A stretch of DNA of 64,000 nucleotides, from positions 1,578,335-1,642,334 of the forward strand of contig JNVV01000005.1 of NCBI GenBank assembly GCA_000733355.1, written 5' to 3'. Below the pieces are notes generated by a model. The model was given only the letters and a program-made list of their open reading frames with translations, was not told where the DNA came from and searched no databases. Positions 53,047 to 63,339 of this stretch are shown here, one piece after another (the first letter of the stretch is position 1; every line of letters starts with the position of its first letter). Source of the DNA: Falciphora oryzae. Its lineage: Eukaryota > Ascomycota > Sordariomycetes > Magnaporthales > Magnaporthaceae. Both the position numbers and the translations under genes were made by a program.

Positions 53047-54669
53047 CGCTGACGATATGAGGGGGTTTTCAGCTTGCCGGGTGGTCTTCAGAGCGGCTGT
53101 TCGATCCTGGTGGAGGTTATTTCCCAAGAGTTGCCTCTAGAGCATTGAAGTTGCCCCGCGACGGCCACAACCCGGACGAGGTGTTTGGAGCTCATCGCCC
53201 TATGCCATTGGCCACACCACGAAAGCAGAGACAAAACATCAACGGTTCTGGATATGGTACGAGTGGTGTGACTGCGAGCAATTGCAGCAGCATTGGTGGC
53301 TGCCTCCGGCCGACTAAAAGGGGTAAAAAAAAAAAATCCCTGCCTAGTGCAAACCAACAGAGCACCCCGCGCATTTAGCCCACCTTGCTGCCTGTGGAAG
53401 CTTGAAATTGAGCTCACGCAAACAAGCCCAAACCGCCCAGAGCTCCCAACGCGCAGAGACAGCAAATGCGACAGCTGCAGACGAGCGTTATTCTCCAAGC
53501 AGACACACAAGCGATTTCCTCTTGGCAAAGAAGCGAAGACATGGCGCCCTGCAATACGTTATCGCTCTTTGAGTCGAATGCATGTATGCATTCCATCACA
53601 AGACATGTGGCTGCTTGTGGAATTCCGCCCCGTCCTGGCTTGGTGTCCAAAATCGGGGTTGGGTGTCTGCCTGAGCTACCACGCCTGGCTCCCTGCCCGA
53701 TTCTGCCCAGGCTCACCTCGGTTCGTGGCGGCTCTCCATCCACTGGTCTGGACCCTTGCAAAGCACGGCGCGGCCCAGGACCCCTGCCATTGGGCGCGGC
53801 ACTCATTGAGTTGGTGACCCCGCATCGCCAGCTCAGGCGGAGTTTTGCTCAGCCGCAGGGAGGGAGCTCTTTCGCTGCGCTGGCCCAGAGCGCCGCCGCT
53901 GCCCCTTGCTCGCAGCTTGTCCCGCAGTGTCTTCGTCATCCACGGCCTGACACGGGGCATGTTCTTCTCCCGAAAGAGGGATACCCCTGCCGGGGCGCTC
54001 CTCCTCTTTTTTTTTGTCCTTTTTTTTTTTTTATTATTCTTCCTCCGCCCCTCCTGGATTTTACCTTTTTATTTTTCCTGCCCGCGTCCACCCTCCACCT
54101 GGCGACACAGACGGCGTCATTGGTAGCATCGCGGTCCTACCCCTTCCGCGATTTCGTGTCCGAAAACTGCGACTACTAGAATCACTATCGCGGTCCGTGT
54201 TGATTCACTGCGACAACTCCCTGTGCTGCGCGGAGCAGGGTCCTGCCTGCAAACCCACGAACCTCCTGACGCAGATCGCAGTCAGCGTTGCGCGGCCACC
54301 TCGCCCCTCCAAGTACCTCGAGCGTCTCCCCATAACCTGGCAGGTGACTGGTACCTAGGCTGAAGGCCCCCTTGGCCGGTCGACTCTCCTCGTCCTCGCG
54401 ATTACACCCCCTTCCCTCCATCTCCTCGCCAACTACATCTTCGCCGACCGCAACCTCGCCGACACATCCCCCCTCCCCGGGCGCCCTCCAACCCACCTCG
54501 CGACACAATCCGTCACCCGGCCCTTCTCCCCCATCTCCAGACCCCGAGCGACCTCCCTCGTCGACCTTTCCAATCGAAGAATGCCCTCGTTCGGTGGGCG
54601 TCTTGGCCGTCACCTTGGTGAAACTGTAAGCAGTTCCATTGCCTCCAGCCACTGGGCCTAAAGAGGAAG
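53047..54669. other. Divergent intergenic region between HET and NEDD8-protease genes
   Basis: It contains promoters for both genes and a strongly T/C-rich tract (54003-54080) upstream of the protease gene. An ATG at 54581 followed by a GTAAGC donor was considered as an upstream exon and rejected, since the intron would be only 38 nt. No other gene is supported. Confidence 0.5.
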
Positions 54670-55868
54670 ATGAGTGGAAGAGAGATCAAGACCTTAGGGA
54701 AGGGAGACCTCCTCCCTCCTAGAAAGCCGCCGTCTCGGCCCCCTGCTATTCTCTTTAGAAAAGGAAACCGCGTGGAGAAGAAGCCCGTCAACTCGCCGAA
54801 GCTGGTCACGTTAAAGATCAAGATTAGCAAAAAAGACGAGCCTGACAATGATGAGCAGCTAACTCCCTCACACGGGTACCTGAAATGTAAGTACACCACA
54901 GGCAGCGCTGACCATCGGCGCTGATGCCGATACCCGCCCCCGACCTGCCAGTCTGCGCTCTGCTGTAGCACAACTGACTCATCGCTACCGTCGCCAGACC
55001 ACGAAATAACGATCCTGTACTCGGATGTTAGCGCGCTCAAGGAGGACTGGCTGAACGATACCGTAAGTCACTTGCGGGCCGCGAGACCTCTCCGAGAGAA
55101 TGGACGCCGTAGGTGCCAGACTTTACTGACGCATCGTGTTTGCGCAGAACATCGCATTCTGGGAGGAGTAAGTCCCTAGCCATCTGCCCAGATCCGCAGC
55201 GTATGGTCTAGGCATCGTTTGTCCCCGCATCCTAACCCCTCCTCTCCTTCAACAGATACATCGAGCATGAGATCCTCCCAAAGTACCCACAGGCGCGCAT
55301 CGCGCTGATGCGCCCGACCATAGTCGCTCTGATGGTGCAGTCGGCGCGACTTAAGGACATCGAGTCGGCGCTGCCCGACTTCCGGCACGACACCCACATA
55401 TTCATCCCAGTCAATGACTCCATTAATGCTGGAAAGAAGGCGGACACGGGTAGTCACTGGTCGTTGCTCCTAGTCTCGAGGTTAGACGGCGTCGCGTTTC
55501 ACTACGACTCGATGAACGACCACAATGAGCCGGCGGCGCGCGCATGCGTCGACCGTTTGTCCCGCGTGCTGCGCCAGCCCCTGCGGTTCTACCGAATCGT
55601 CGATATGCCGCAGCAGACCAACTCGAGCGACTGCGGCGTCATAGTGTGCATCCTCATGCGGCACCTGTTGGTCAAGAAGCTGCTGAATGCGAACGCGAGG
55701 GAGAAAGTGGGCATGGGTCTTGCTGGAAAGCAGATCGACACCATCGGCGGACGCAAGGAAATGCTGCGGACTATAGAACAGCTGCGCAAGGAGGGCGAAC
55801 GCCGGCGGAGCACGGGTGCCCTGCCGCTGACGATCCGGTCCGGCAACGAGCCGCCATACATCGACTAG
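54670..55868 (+). CDS. NEDD8-specific cysteine protease (DEN1/NEP/SENP8 type), 304 aa
   Basis: Four exons: 54670-54886, 54998-55062, 55148-55167 (20 nt) and 55256-55868. All donors are GTAAGT; acceptors are CCAG, GCAG and ACAG. The catalytic core is Ulp1/C48-like: His in GSHWSLLLV (about residue 168), Asp in HYDSM (about 185), Gln in MPQQTNSSDCG (about 220) and nucleophile Cys in that same motif (about 227). The short core with SxxKEDWLNDTNIAFWEEY at the substrate-binding side is that of NEDD8 proteases (human SENP8, Aspergillus DenA) rather than SUMO proteases. It would mature NEDD8 and remove it from non-cullin proteins. The N-terminal 70 residues are basic and disordered; their start is the least certain part. 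Confidence 0.88.
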
Positions 55869-56813
55869 TAGAGATCGTGCGGCGGCGGCCGCGTCGGGGA
55901 CGAACCTGCTTGCCGGCTGGAGGCGCATGTATGTGTTTCCCCACTGCCTTGCGAGCCGAGGCTTGCGGCAGTCCGTATCCTGGCCAGGATACCCGGGTCC
56001 TCCCTGGCCCCTCTCCCCCTCAGATCTTGTCACGGTCGCACAAGGCAGTATGCCTGCCGGATTTCTACTAGTCGTAGCCGGCATCGGAAGTTTCCTCGTG
56101 ACAAGCGATTTTCCCTATGTTGGTATAACTAACGGTAATGACGCACTGCTTTGATGTGATGTGTGAGGGATGTCAAACTACATCTAAGCTCTATATATAC
56201 GTGAGCTACTGATTCTTGTCCGCGTTATTTCCCCTTTTTCCGCTCTTTTTCGTTTTCCTTTCTCACTCCACATCTATCTCTACGGTTTCTAGGTGTCCCA
56301 AAAGAAAGAAAGCACGGCGTTCCCGAAGCGTGGATGTTTCCATTTCGGTCCTCATAGACCAAGGGGCGTTAGAAGAGAGTTTGGAAGGCGATGGGGGTTC
56401 AACTTGCATTTTGTGCTTCTTTCTTCCTCCCCTTTTTCGTCCGAATCCTTCACCCCATTCTCCTCAAAACTTATTGGTGTAAACAAAGTCCTCGTGGATG
56501 GGGACCGCCAAGGAAGACCCGCAAGGGATAACAAAGAGAAGCGAGGACAGTGTGTTTGACAAATCCCAAGCCCGTTTCTCGATCATTGCGATAGACTCCT
56601 AAGGCACATGGCTGACTTGACCTCTGTGAAGGCCGAAGCGGCTTGGGCTTGAAGATATTGCCGTTCCACGCAAGCTTAGCTCCCACTGTTGCATCGTTGT
56701 TGAGATCTGAGTACAAGGAGTCTAGTTTATGGGTATCATAAAGCTATCCACTACTTCGCTATGGAGATGTAGATGAGCCGGCAGCGGTGGCACGAAATCA
56801 GAGTGTCCTAGCA
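55869..56813. other. Convergent 3' intergenic region
   Basis: It lies between the 3' ends of the protease gene (plus) and SLX9 (minus). It includes a TATATATA run near 56193 and T/C-rich stretches. No gene is supported. Confidence 0.5.
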
Positions 56814-57546
56814 TCATTGCTGTTTTGGCAGGAAAGCAGGGTTCTGCTCCATGGTCCCGGATATGTGCGCCCTCAGCGCCGCCCACCGGTTCGACGTCGA
56901 CGTCGGCGGCGGTGCCGTGCTAGCCGCAGCTCCACCAGTTTCATCTGCGTCCGCACCGGCCCCATCCCCCGCCACCGCGCCTTTGCTACCGCCGTCGCCA
57001 CTTTTGCTGTTGTTGTTGTTGTTGTCCAGGCCAGACAGGAAGGCCAGGCTGCGCCCGATGTTCTGCGTTTCGGCACGGACCAGCTTCTCCTTGCGCTTCA
57101 GGGCGCCGGGCCTGTGCTTGATGCTCTTGATGCGGACCTTGCCGGGCTGCAGTGGTGTGGAGGAGCTGCTGCCGTCCTCGAACCCCGGGAGCGCGGCGGC
57201 CAGCGAGTCGAGGTTGGCGACGAGCTTCTTGGAGGGGCGGCGGCGCTTGGTGACGCCGGTAGTGGTGCTCTTGGCCCGGATCTGGCCCAGGAAGGCCGAC
57301 TTCTTGATCAGGCGGCGGTCGCGCTTGGTGTCGGGGAAGAGGGAGCCGGCGCCCGAGGAGGTGCGGGATGGTGTTGCTAGTGTTCGTGAGGTAGAGGCGG
57401 ATGCGGAAGAGGAGGATTGGGCCTTTGCGAGCTTGGCGCGCATGGTGGTGCGCTTCTTTGGCGCGGTGGGTGCCTGGATGTCCGGGACGGAGTGGTGTTA
57501 GTCTGATGTTGAGGTTGATGTCAGGGGCCAGGGGGTGCGCTACCAT
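56814..57546 (-). CDS. SLX9: Ribosome biogenesis protein SLX9, 220 aa; start codon is its own exon
   Basis: On the minus strand, the ATG at 57546-57544 is followed immediately by a GTAGCG donor. A 70-nt intron with a perfect GACTAAC branch site ends CCAG at 57474, and exon 2 (57473-56814) begins APTAPKKRTTMRAKLAKAQ. SLX9 features follow: KRDRRLIKKSAFLGQIRAK, RRRPSKKL, LDSLAAALPGF and a C-terminal Asn/Gly/Ala-rich spacer before SNRWAALRAHI. Slx9 binds pre-40S particles and U3 in the nucleolus and supports ITS1 processing and export. Translation from the internal Met at 57443 would lose ten basic residues that are typical of the family start, so the spliced model is preferred. The gene is divergent from UBA4. 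Confidence 0.87.
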
Positions 57547-58079
57547 TTTGGAATGTAGAGCGGAGCCGGCGGCTTGCCCTGTCCTGGATCGAGAGTATAT
57601 ACAGAATAACCGAGAGCTCCTCTTTACAATTATCGGGTTAAGTACTGGGTGGTTGAGTCCGGATGGATTGATGGACTTGATGGTTCGTCGGGATGTGTTT
57701 GCGACGATGGACACGAGAAACAATTTTGGCGGGGAAGACAGATTCTGCCGCCGCGGCGAGATCCCAGGCTGTGACATAATTCCGGGCGGTGTGAGAGCCA
57801 AGCTTGCCGGACCTTGATGAACCCTGTTCGCGATTCGGTCACTGGCCAGGCCAATGAGCAGCTCCAAATTTTCCAGCCTGCACGGACCAGATACGAAGCA
57901 GGTACCTGATAGGTATCACGTTGATACAATTACAACCCTGCTGGGGTTTACCTAACACCCATGACACACACCACCCCACCACCGTCTTACCTTATCCCCT
58001 GGCAAGAGAAGTCGCATCCCTCCGGCGCGCAGCCTTCATAACTGTTGGCACCTGGGCGGCTTGTAGAAAACTCGCAAAC
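57547..58079. other. Divergent promoter region SLX9/UBA4
   Basis: 533 bases shared by two oppositely transcribed housekeeping genes. No TATA box is obvious on either side. Confidence 0.5.
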
Positions 58080-59784
58080 ATGGATCAAACAGCAGATGCC
58101 GTGACGCAACTGCGGGCCCAAATAGCCCAGTCTGAAGCTCAACTTGCGTCTTTGAAAGAGCGGCTTGCCGAGGCCGAGAGGGCCGCCGAGCGGCGGCTCC
58201 CAGCCGATCCGGTATGGAAGTGGCCGCTGCGAGAGGCCGAATATGAGCGCTACGGGAGGCAACTGATACTGCCGACAGTTGGGATACAGGGTATTAAAGT
58301 ATTCCCCTGTTAATGGAATGTTGTATATGTTCCTGAGAATATTTAAACGTCTCTCGGGCTAATAACTGCCAAAACCGCGGCCAGGCCAACTGAGAATAAA
58401 GGCTTCTGCGGTTCTCCTCGTCGGGTGCGGCGGGCTCGGCTGCCCAGCCGCCGCATATCTTGCCGGGGCCGGAGTCGGCACCATTGGTCTTGCTGACGGC
58501 GACATCGTGGAGGCGTCCAACCTGCACAGGCAGATCGCCCACGGCACCTCTCGCATTGGTATGTACAAGGTCGACAGCGCCATTGCCTATCTAAACGAGT
58601 TAAGCCTACCTGTTTTTTTTTTCCCCCTGTATCCTCTCATGTCGTTCCTTCTCGCTCAACCGGCTGAGTCCTACGATGCCCATACTAACGAGCACACCCC
58701 AAGACTCAACCCCCTCCCAACGTACAACGCCCACCGCGAACACCTGACACCACAAAACGCCGAGGCCATCGTGTCGCGGTACGACCTCGTCCTCGACTGC
58801 ACAGACCACCCGGCCTCGCGCTACCTCGTCTCGGACGCCTGCGTGCTGCTGGGCAAGCCGCTGGTCTCCGCCTCGGCACTGCGGACCGACGGCCAGCTGA
58901 TCGTGCTCAACACCCCCCCAGCACCGCGCGGCGACGACAGCACCGGCGGGCCCTGCTACCGCTGCGTGTTCCCGCGCCCGCCGCCCGCCGACGCCGTGCT
59001 CAGCTGTGGCGAGGGCGGCATCCTGGGCCCCGTCGTGGGCGTGATGGGCGTCCTGCAGGCGCTCGAGGCGCTGCGGATCCTCGCTGCGGGCCGGCATCTT
59101 GCCCCCGAGCCCCCGGCACCATCGTTACAGCGGCTGCCGACGACAGCCCAGAATCCACCATCACCCACGTTGCTCCTCTTCTCGGCGCCCGCGGACGGTA
59201 CCTCGCCTGCGGGCTCCCGCAGCGTGCGCATGCGCGGCCGCCGGAAGGACTGCTTCGCGTGCGGGGCGGCATCGACGCTGACGCTCGAGGGTTTGAGGGC
59301 TGGCATGCTCGACTACGTGCAGTTCTGCGGCGGGAGGAGGGAGGGCGTGAGGCTACTCGCGCCCGAGGAGCGCGTTTCTGCGAGCGAGTACAACGCTAGG
59401 CTTGCGGCTGCAGAGGGACAGGAGACGGGTACAGCGAAGAGGAGTGGTCATCTACTACTCGACGTGCGCGAGCGGGAGCACTTTGAAATAGCGAGCATCG
59501 AGGGCGCAGTCAACGTCCCGTTCTCCCGGACGCAGCAGCAGTCGGCGCCGCCGCATGCTGATGCAGAAAGTGGCGGCGGCGGCAAGCCTGGCTGGCTCCC
59601 TGAAGATCTGGATAATGACACGCCCATATATGTGGTCTGCCGGGTGGGCAACGACTCGCAGGCCGTGGCGCGTCAGCTCAAGGATATGGGCCTCGGCCGC
59701 GGCGGCGAGCGGTTCATCGGCGATATCGAGGGCGGCATGAGGGCTTGGAAGGCTGAGGTGGACAGCACGCTGCCGTTTACCTGA
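58080..59784 (+). CDS. UBA4: Adenylyltransferase/sulfurtransferase UBA4 (MOCS3/CnxF), 501 aa
   Basis: Three exons: 58080-58290, 58385-58598 and 58704-59784. An N-terminal coiled coil (residues 5-40) precedes the E1-like ThiF domain with nucleotide loop GCGGLG (84-89), DGDIVEASNLHRQ, and the zinc CxxC pairs CYRC (226/229) and CFAC. The C-terminal rhodanese domain starts at LLLDVREREHF and has its active-site Cys in VVCRVGNDS. The enzyme adenylates and thiocarboxylates the C-termini of URM1 and MOCS2A, serving tRNA wobble-uridine thiolation, urmylation and molybdenum-cofactor synthesis in the cytosol. The second intron (GTTAAG donor, ACTAAC branch) is 105 nt and has no in-frame stop; retention would insert 35 hydrophobic residues between LNE and LNPLP, where the family has none. 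Confidence 0.93.
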
Positions 59785-60442
59785 GCGTCGTGCTGGGCTC
59801 CTGATAGAAGTTGAGAATACGAAGGAGAGCTATGGACGCCATCATCTAGTAAGGTTGTTCATCAGCCCTCCACTCTCATGCAGTCACGGTAACAGGAGGG
59901 AACGGAGATATTCGTGAAGATTTTCCCTTTTTTGATCCCTGAGATTTCCCGCGGTACTGTACAGGCTGGGAGATGGTATGTAGGCTCTTTGCAATGCCTC
60001 TGAGCTCAAATGTGAGTCCCTTGTGAAACGATCCGAGTGTCCCATGATGACCAAAAGAAAAAGAAAAAAAAAAAAAAGACCTTGGAACTTGGCCATAAAA
60101 AGCCGCCGCCCTTTCGGCGTGCACTGGCTTCCCCCAAGATGCTCAGGGCCTTTGGCCCAAGCTGCCTTCGGGGTGCCTTTACGGCCCTGGCATCCATAGC
60201 ACTAGATCGTTAAGTGCAGCAACTCCGTTTTTTATCGAGCAAGGTTGACCTCCAAGCCATCGCCGCTGATGGGCTATGGTCCAGTGTTCTCACTGGAGAA
60301 GTAGTGGCCCGGGTTGCTTTGGTTAGCAAGCCGACATCACAGCGTCCTGTTGGGAATCGCCAGGAGCTTCTTGGCGTGGCCACCTGCTCACATGGAGGTC
60401 GTTGGTTTTTCTTCGAGGAGAAGACGATCCGCGACTTCACTA
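59785..60442. other. Convergent 3' intergenic region UBA4/PAM17
   Basis: It contains an A-run (60058-60077) and no supported gene. A purine-rich plus strand opposite a T-rich minus strand at this run gives shadow frames only. Confidence 0.5.
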
Positions 60443-61399
60443 CTAGATGAACGTGGTCCGCTTCTTCCTGAAGGCCCTCTGGTCCTTCAGCCACTGGCGA
60501 TAGCCGGCGACGCTCTGGATCTTCTCGCCGTAGAAGTCGGGAACTAGAAGAGGGGTTAGTAATGGTGGACTTTGTGCGGGCCAAGGGGAACAAAGTGGAT
60601 TCTGGAACATACCCGGGTTGCTAGCCGATGCACTAGATGGGTCGACGCGGTTTTTCTTGATACGGGCGAAGAACTGGACCTCCTTCTATAGATGCAGGCA
60701 AATCGGGTCCGCTTAGCACTTATACTATCAGGAGAAAGGGGTGGGCAAGGAGCACGCAGGAGTGAGGGGGCAGCCAAGGGGCACATCTCTGCCTCCGCAC
60801 CCCCCGCTACCACAACGGCCCATCTGCACAGTCCCACCGGCCCGTACCTTGGTCATCTCCTTCTTGATGCTGCGCTTGAACATGTTGAAGACGGTGGTGC
60901 CGATGATGGGGCCGAGCAGCCAGCCGAGGGCAGCGAAGCTAAAGGTCATGAGGCCAAGCGTGATGAAGGGGTCCAGCGGCAGCTGCGACACGAGCGAGTC
61001 GACCGAGCCCGTGCTCAGGAACATGGCGCCCACGGTGCCGCCGCCTAGGCACGCGACCGTGCTGAAGACGAGCTGGAGGCGGCGGCGCTGCTTGCGCAGC
61101 GTGAAGAAGGTGTTCCAGTCCATCGCCTTATCGTCCTCGGCGCTGGGGGTGGCGGTGGAAGTGGTGGAGGTGGTCGTCGAGGCGGCGCGCGCGAGGGCGA
61201 CGGTCGCCATGATGGGCGAGGAGGGGGAGGGGCCGGCGGCGCGGAGGCCGAGTGTGAATAGCGAGTGGACGGGGCGTGCGCAGGTCTTGGGGCGCGGTGA
61301 CGGGGAGGCGAGCGACGAGGCCAGCCGGAGGCCGGCGCCGGCGGTGCCCATGCGCGGGGGCACGGCGCGGAGCATGGTCGCCGTCCTGGAAACGAGCAT
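60443..61399 (-). CDS. PAM17: Presequence translocase motor subunit PAM17, 241 aa
   Basis: Three exons on the minus strand: 61399-60848, 60685-60613 and 60543-60443. Donors are GTACGG and GTATGT; an ACTAAC branch marks intron 2. The N-terminal 85 residues are basic, Ser/Ala-rich and lack acidic residues, as in a mitochondrial targeting sequence. The PAM17 core follows: MDWNTFFTLRKQRRRLQLV, two membrane spans (VACLGGGTVGAMFL and ITLGLMTFSFAALGWLLGP), then KKEMTKKEVQFFARIKKNR, VDPSSASASNPVPDFYGEK and YRQWLKDQRAF. Pam17 is an inner-membrane organiser of the Pam16/Pam18 module of the Hsp70 import motor. Intron 1 is 162 nt, longer than its neighbours. Length matches the fungal family once the presequence is counted. 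Confidence 0.92.
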
Positions 61400-62005
61400 C
61401 GTGTGCGGGGAACGGGGACTCGCCAGTCGGGCTGGAGGGGTTTGCGATGTCGGTCGATGGGTAGTTATGGAGGGGCTTGCGATCGATATGCGTCGACGTC
61501 GACGGCGTAATTTCGCGATCCTGCTTCCTGCTCGTCGGGCGAGGAGGCCGGCCTGAGGACGATATGGGTTTCGAAGCTTGGCTCTTGCCCCAGATCCCGC
61601 TCAGCTTTTCCGGTCGAGCTTCCTGGTGGAGCTTCAAATCTTGGCTGTTGAACTCTTTCAGGGCTGCTGGCGCTTTGGCCACTATGGGCCGACTAGGCTC
61701 CTTCAAGCTTAGAAACCATAATCGGCGTAACGTCACCGCATGCCCTGCGGGCGGCCCAACCATCCGTCGGGCTCCGCGCTGGGGCTTGGAGGCTTGCGTG
61801 CTCGGGGAAGGACCCCTGCCTGGTCGCACAGTTGAGCTGCAGGAACAGGGCGGGAGGTGCTGGGCAAAGGCACGAGAACAGGAGCGCAGTTGGCGATATT
61901 GTTCCTGAATTGGAGCACACTCTTATACAAAGCTGTTGCGCACTCTCTTTTATATACAGTCTATAACGTTGTGCATGACCTGCCTCACTCGTGACCCTGT
62001 GGCAT
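61400..62005. other. Promoter region of PAM17 and 3' end of the thioesterase gene
   Basis: Both flanking genes are transcribed leftwards. A TATATAAAAG on the minus strand near 61950 lies about 550 bases before the PAM17 ATG and is a weak TATA candidate. No other gene is supported. Confidence 0.45.
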
Positions 62006-62812
62006 TTACAGCTTTGACTTTTTGCGGTAAACATACAGCGCCTCTGCCTTGGCCAGCGCATTCCCATCCCCGTCTTCAATCACGGCCGAGAGAAACACTT
62101 TGCGACCGTCAACCTTGTCGACCCGGGATCTGCAAAGCACGACGGCAGAGGTAGGAACTGGCTTGATGAATGTCGTGTCCAGGTACGCCGTCATGGCCGG
62201 GATCGTGGGCCAGACGCCCCTGAGCATGTTGAGGACGAGGATGGCACCCGTTGCTTCGTCCAGGAGCGTGGCCACAATGCCGCCGTGGACGGTACCTGGG
62301 TAGCCATTGAGGCCGCTGCCGAGACGGAATAGGAGCATAAGTTCCTCCACAGCGTCTTCCGGCTGTGGTGTTTTGTATATGGACAGGTAGCCCGAGATAT
62401 TGCCGTTGTTGTTGAGCGTGTGCGCGAACAGCTCGTCCTCTCCGCTAGGCTTGCGATAGCGGCTTGGTGGGACCTCAACGGTCAAGCCGGGATCTGTCAG
62501 GAGCTTGGCGCACCATGGCTCTGAGATGAATGATGCAATGGCCTCCTCCTTCGTCGGGCCGGTGTTTGTGTGGTATGGCTTTCTTGTCCAACTCATCGTG
62601 GCGGTTGGGCGGCGTGCGTACGGGGGAGGCGATGCGCAACAATGGGAGATGTCTCGAGGGATTGCCGCTAACTTCCACAACTGCCTCGGCATGCCATGAA
62701 TCTGGGGCGGTGGGGCTCGAGACCACGCGATCCGTCGCCCAGCCCAGGAGGAAGCCGAGGGATAAGACAGGATCTGTGGTCTAGCAAGCAGGGTAATAGG
62801 ATACCTCGGCAT
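62006..62812 (-). CDS. Hotdog-fold (4HBT) acyl-CoA thioesterase-like protein, 268 or 196 aa
   Basis: Single exon. The hotdog domain spans the last 150 residues. GTVHGGIVATLLDEATG is the PaaI/THEM4-type motif, with the HGG loop and the catalytic-position Asp/Glu on the central helix. It is followed by strands AMTAYLDTTFIKPVP, AVVLCRSRVDKVDGRKVF and NALAKAEALYVYRKK. It should hydrolyse acyl-CoA esters, acting as a dimer or tetramer. The frame starts with ATG at 62812, giving a 72-residue Arg/Pro/Ser-rich leader that could be a mitochondrial presequence. The ATG at 62596 (MSWTRKPY) is an equally good start, with conserved-type sequence directly after it. I favour 62596 for the mature protein and leave the longer form as an option. 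Confidence 0.82.
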   Translation of the reverse strand: MPRYPITLLARPQILSYPSASSWAGRRIAWSRAPPPQIHGMPRQLWKLAAIPRDISHCCASPPPYARRPTATMSWTRKPYHTNTGPTKEEAIASFISEPWCAKLLTDPGLTVEVPPSRYRKPSGEDELFAHTLNNNGNISGYLSIYKTPQPEDAVEELMLLFRLGSGLNGYPGTVHGGIVATLLDEATGAILVLNMLRGVWPTIPAMTAYLDTTFIKPVPTSAVVLCRSRVDKVDGRKVFLSAVIEDGDGNALAKAEALYVYRKKSKL

Positions 62813-63339
62813 CTAAGACGCGTATTTCAAGAGATAGTATGTTTGCAAGTTTGGCGAGCTAAAGGGAAAGGTGTTGAAGGTGGAAAACAATCACAACATA
62901 GCTTGACAACGTGGATGGCCAACACTCGCAGCTGAAGCTGTGACCCACCCCTCCTGTGCCCAGCGCTGGCAGGGGTGTTTATGCCGTGCTAAACCGTATC
63001 TGCCAGGCGGTCAGGCCCTGGTTTGCGGCCAAGTCCATGCGTGTGTGGCTTTGCGCCTTCCTCCTCGGCGAGCTCACACCACAAGGCCAAGCATCGAGGT
63101 GTCCACGCCCGCCTCAGCCTTCCCAACCACGACCTCAAGCTCGCCGTAAGTCTTTTACTCCTTGCGCCCGCCAGTGTCGTTTCTACCTGCTGCCTGGCTG
63201 GTGCATTCACTCACGGCGTGACGGCCAGCGATCTCGAAACCGTCGTTCCATACCTTCGTCGAGCAACGGCCGTCTCCTCACAAGTCCACGTCTGTCACTC
63301 CCTCAGAAACCGCTCGAATAGAGAGGGAGCGAGGCCATA
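62813..63339. other. Divergent promoter region thioesterase/AT-hook gene
   Basis: 527 bases without recognisable genes; the frames present are shadows or too short. No clear TATA element. Confidence 0.45.

Noticed and set aside
54581..54669. Upstream first exon for the NEDD8 protease (ATG at 54581, GTAAGC donor)
   Set aside because: The intron would be about 38 nt, below the usual fungal minimum, and the gene has a suitable ATG at 54670.
50965..55868. HET gene plus NEDD8 protease as a self/non-self or defence module
   Set aside because: The genes are divergent, 1.6 kb apart, and DEN1 is a conserved housekeeping gene; nothing in the sequence links them.
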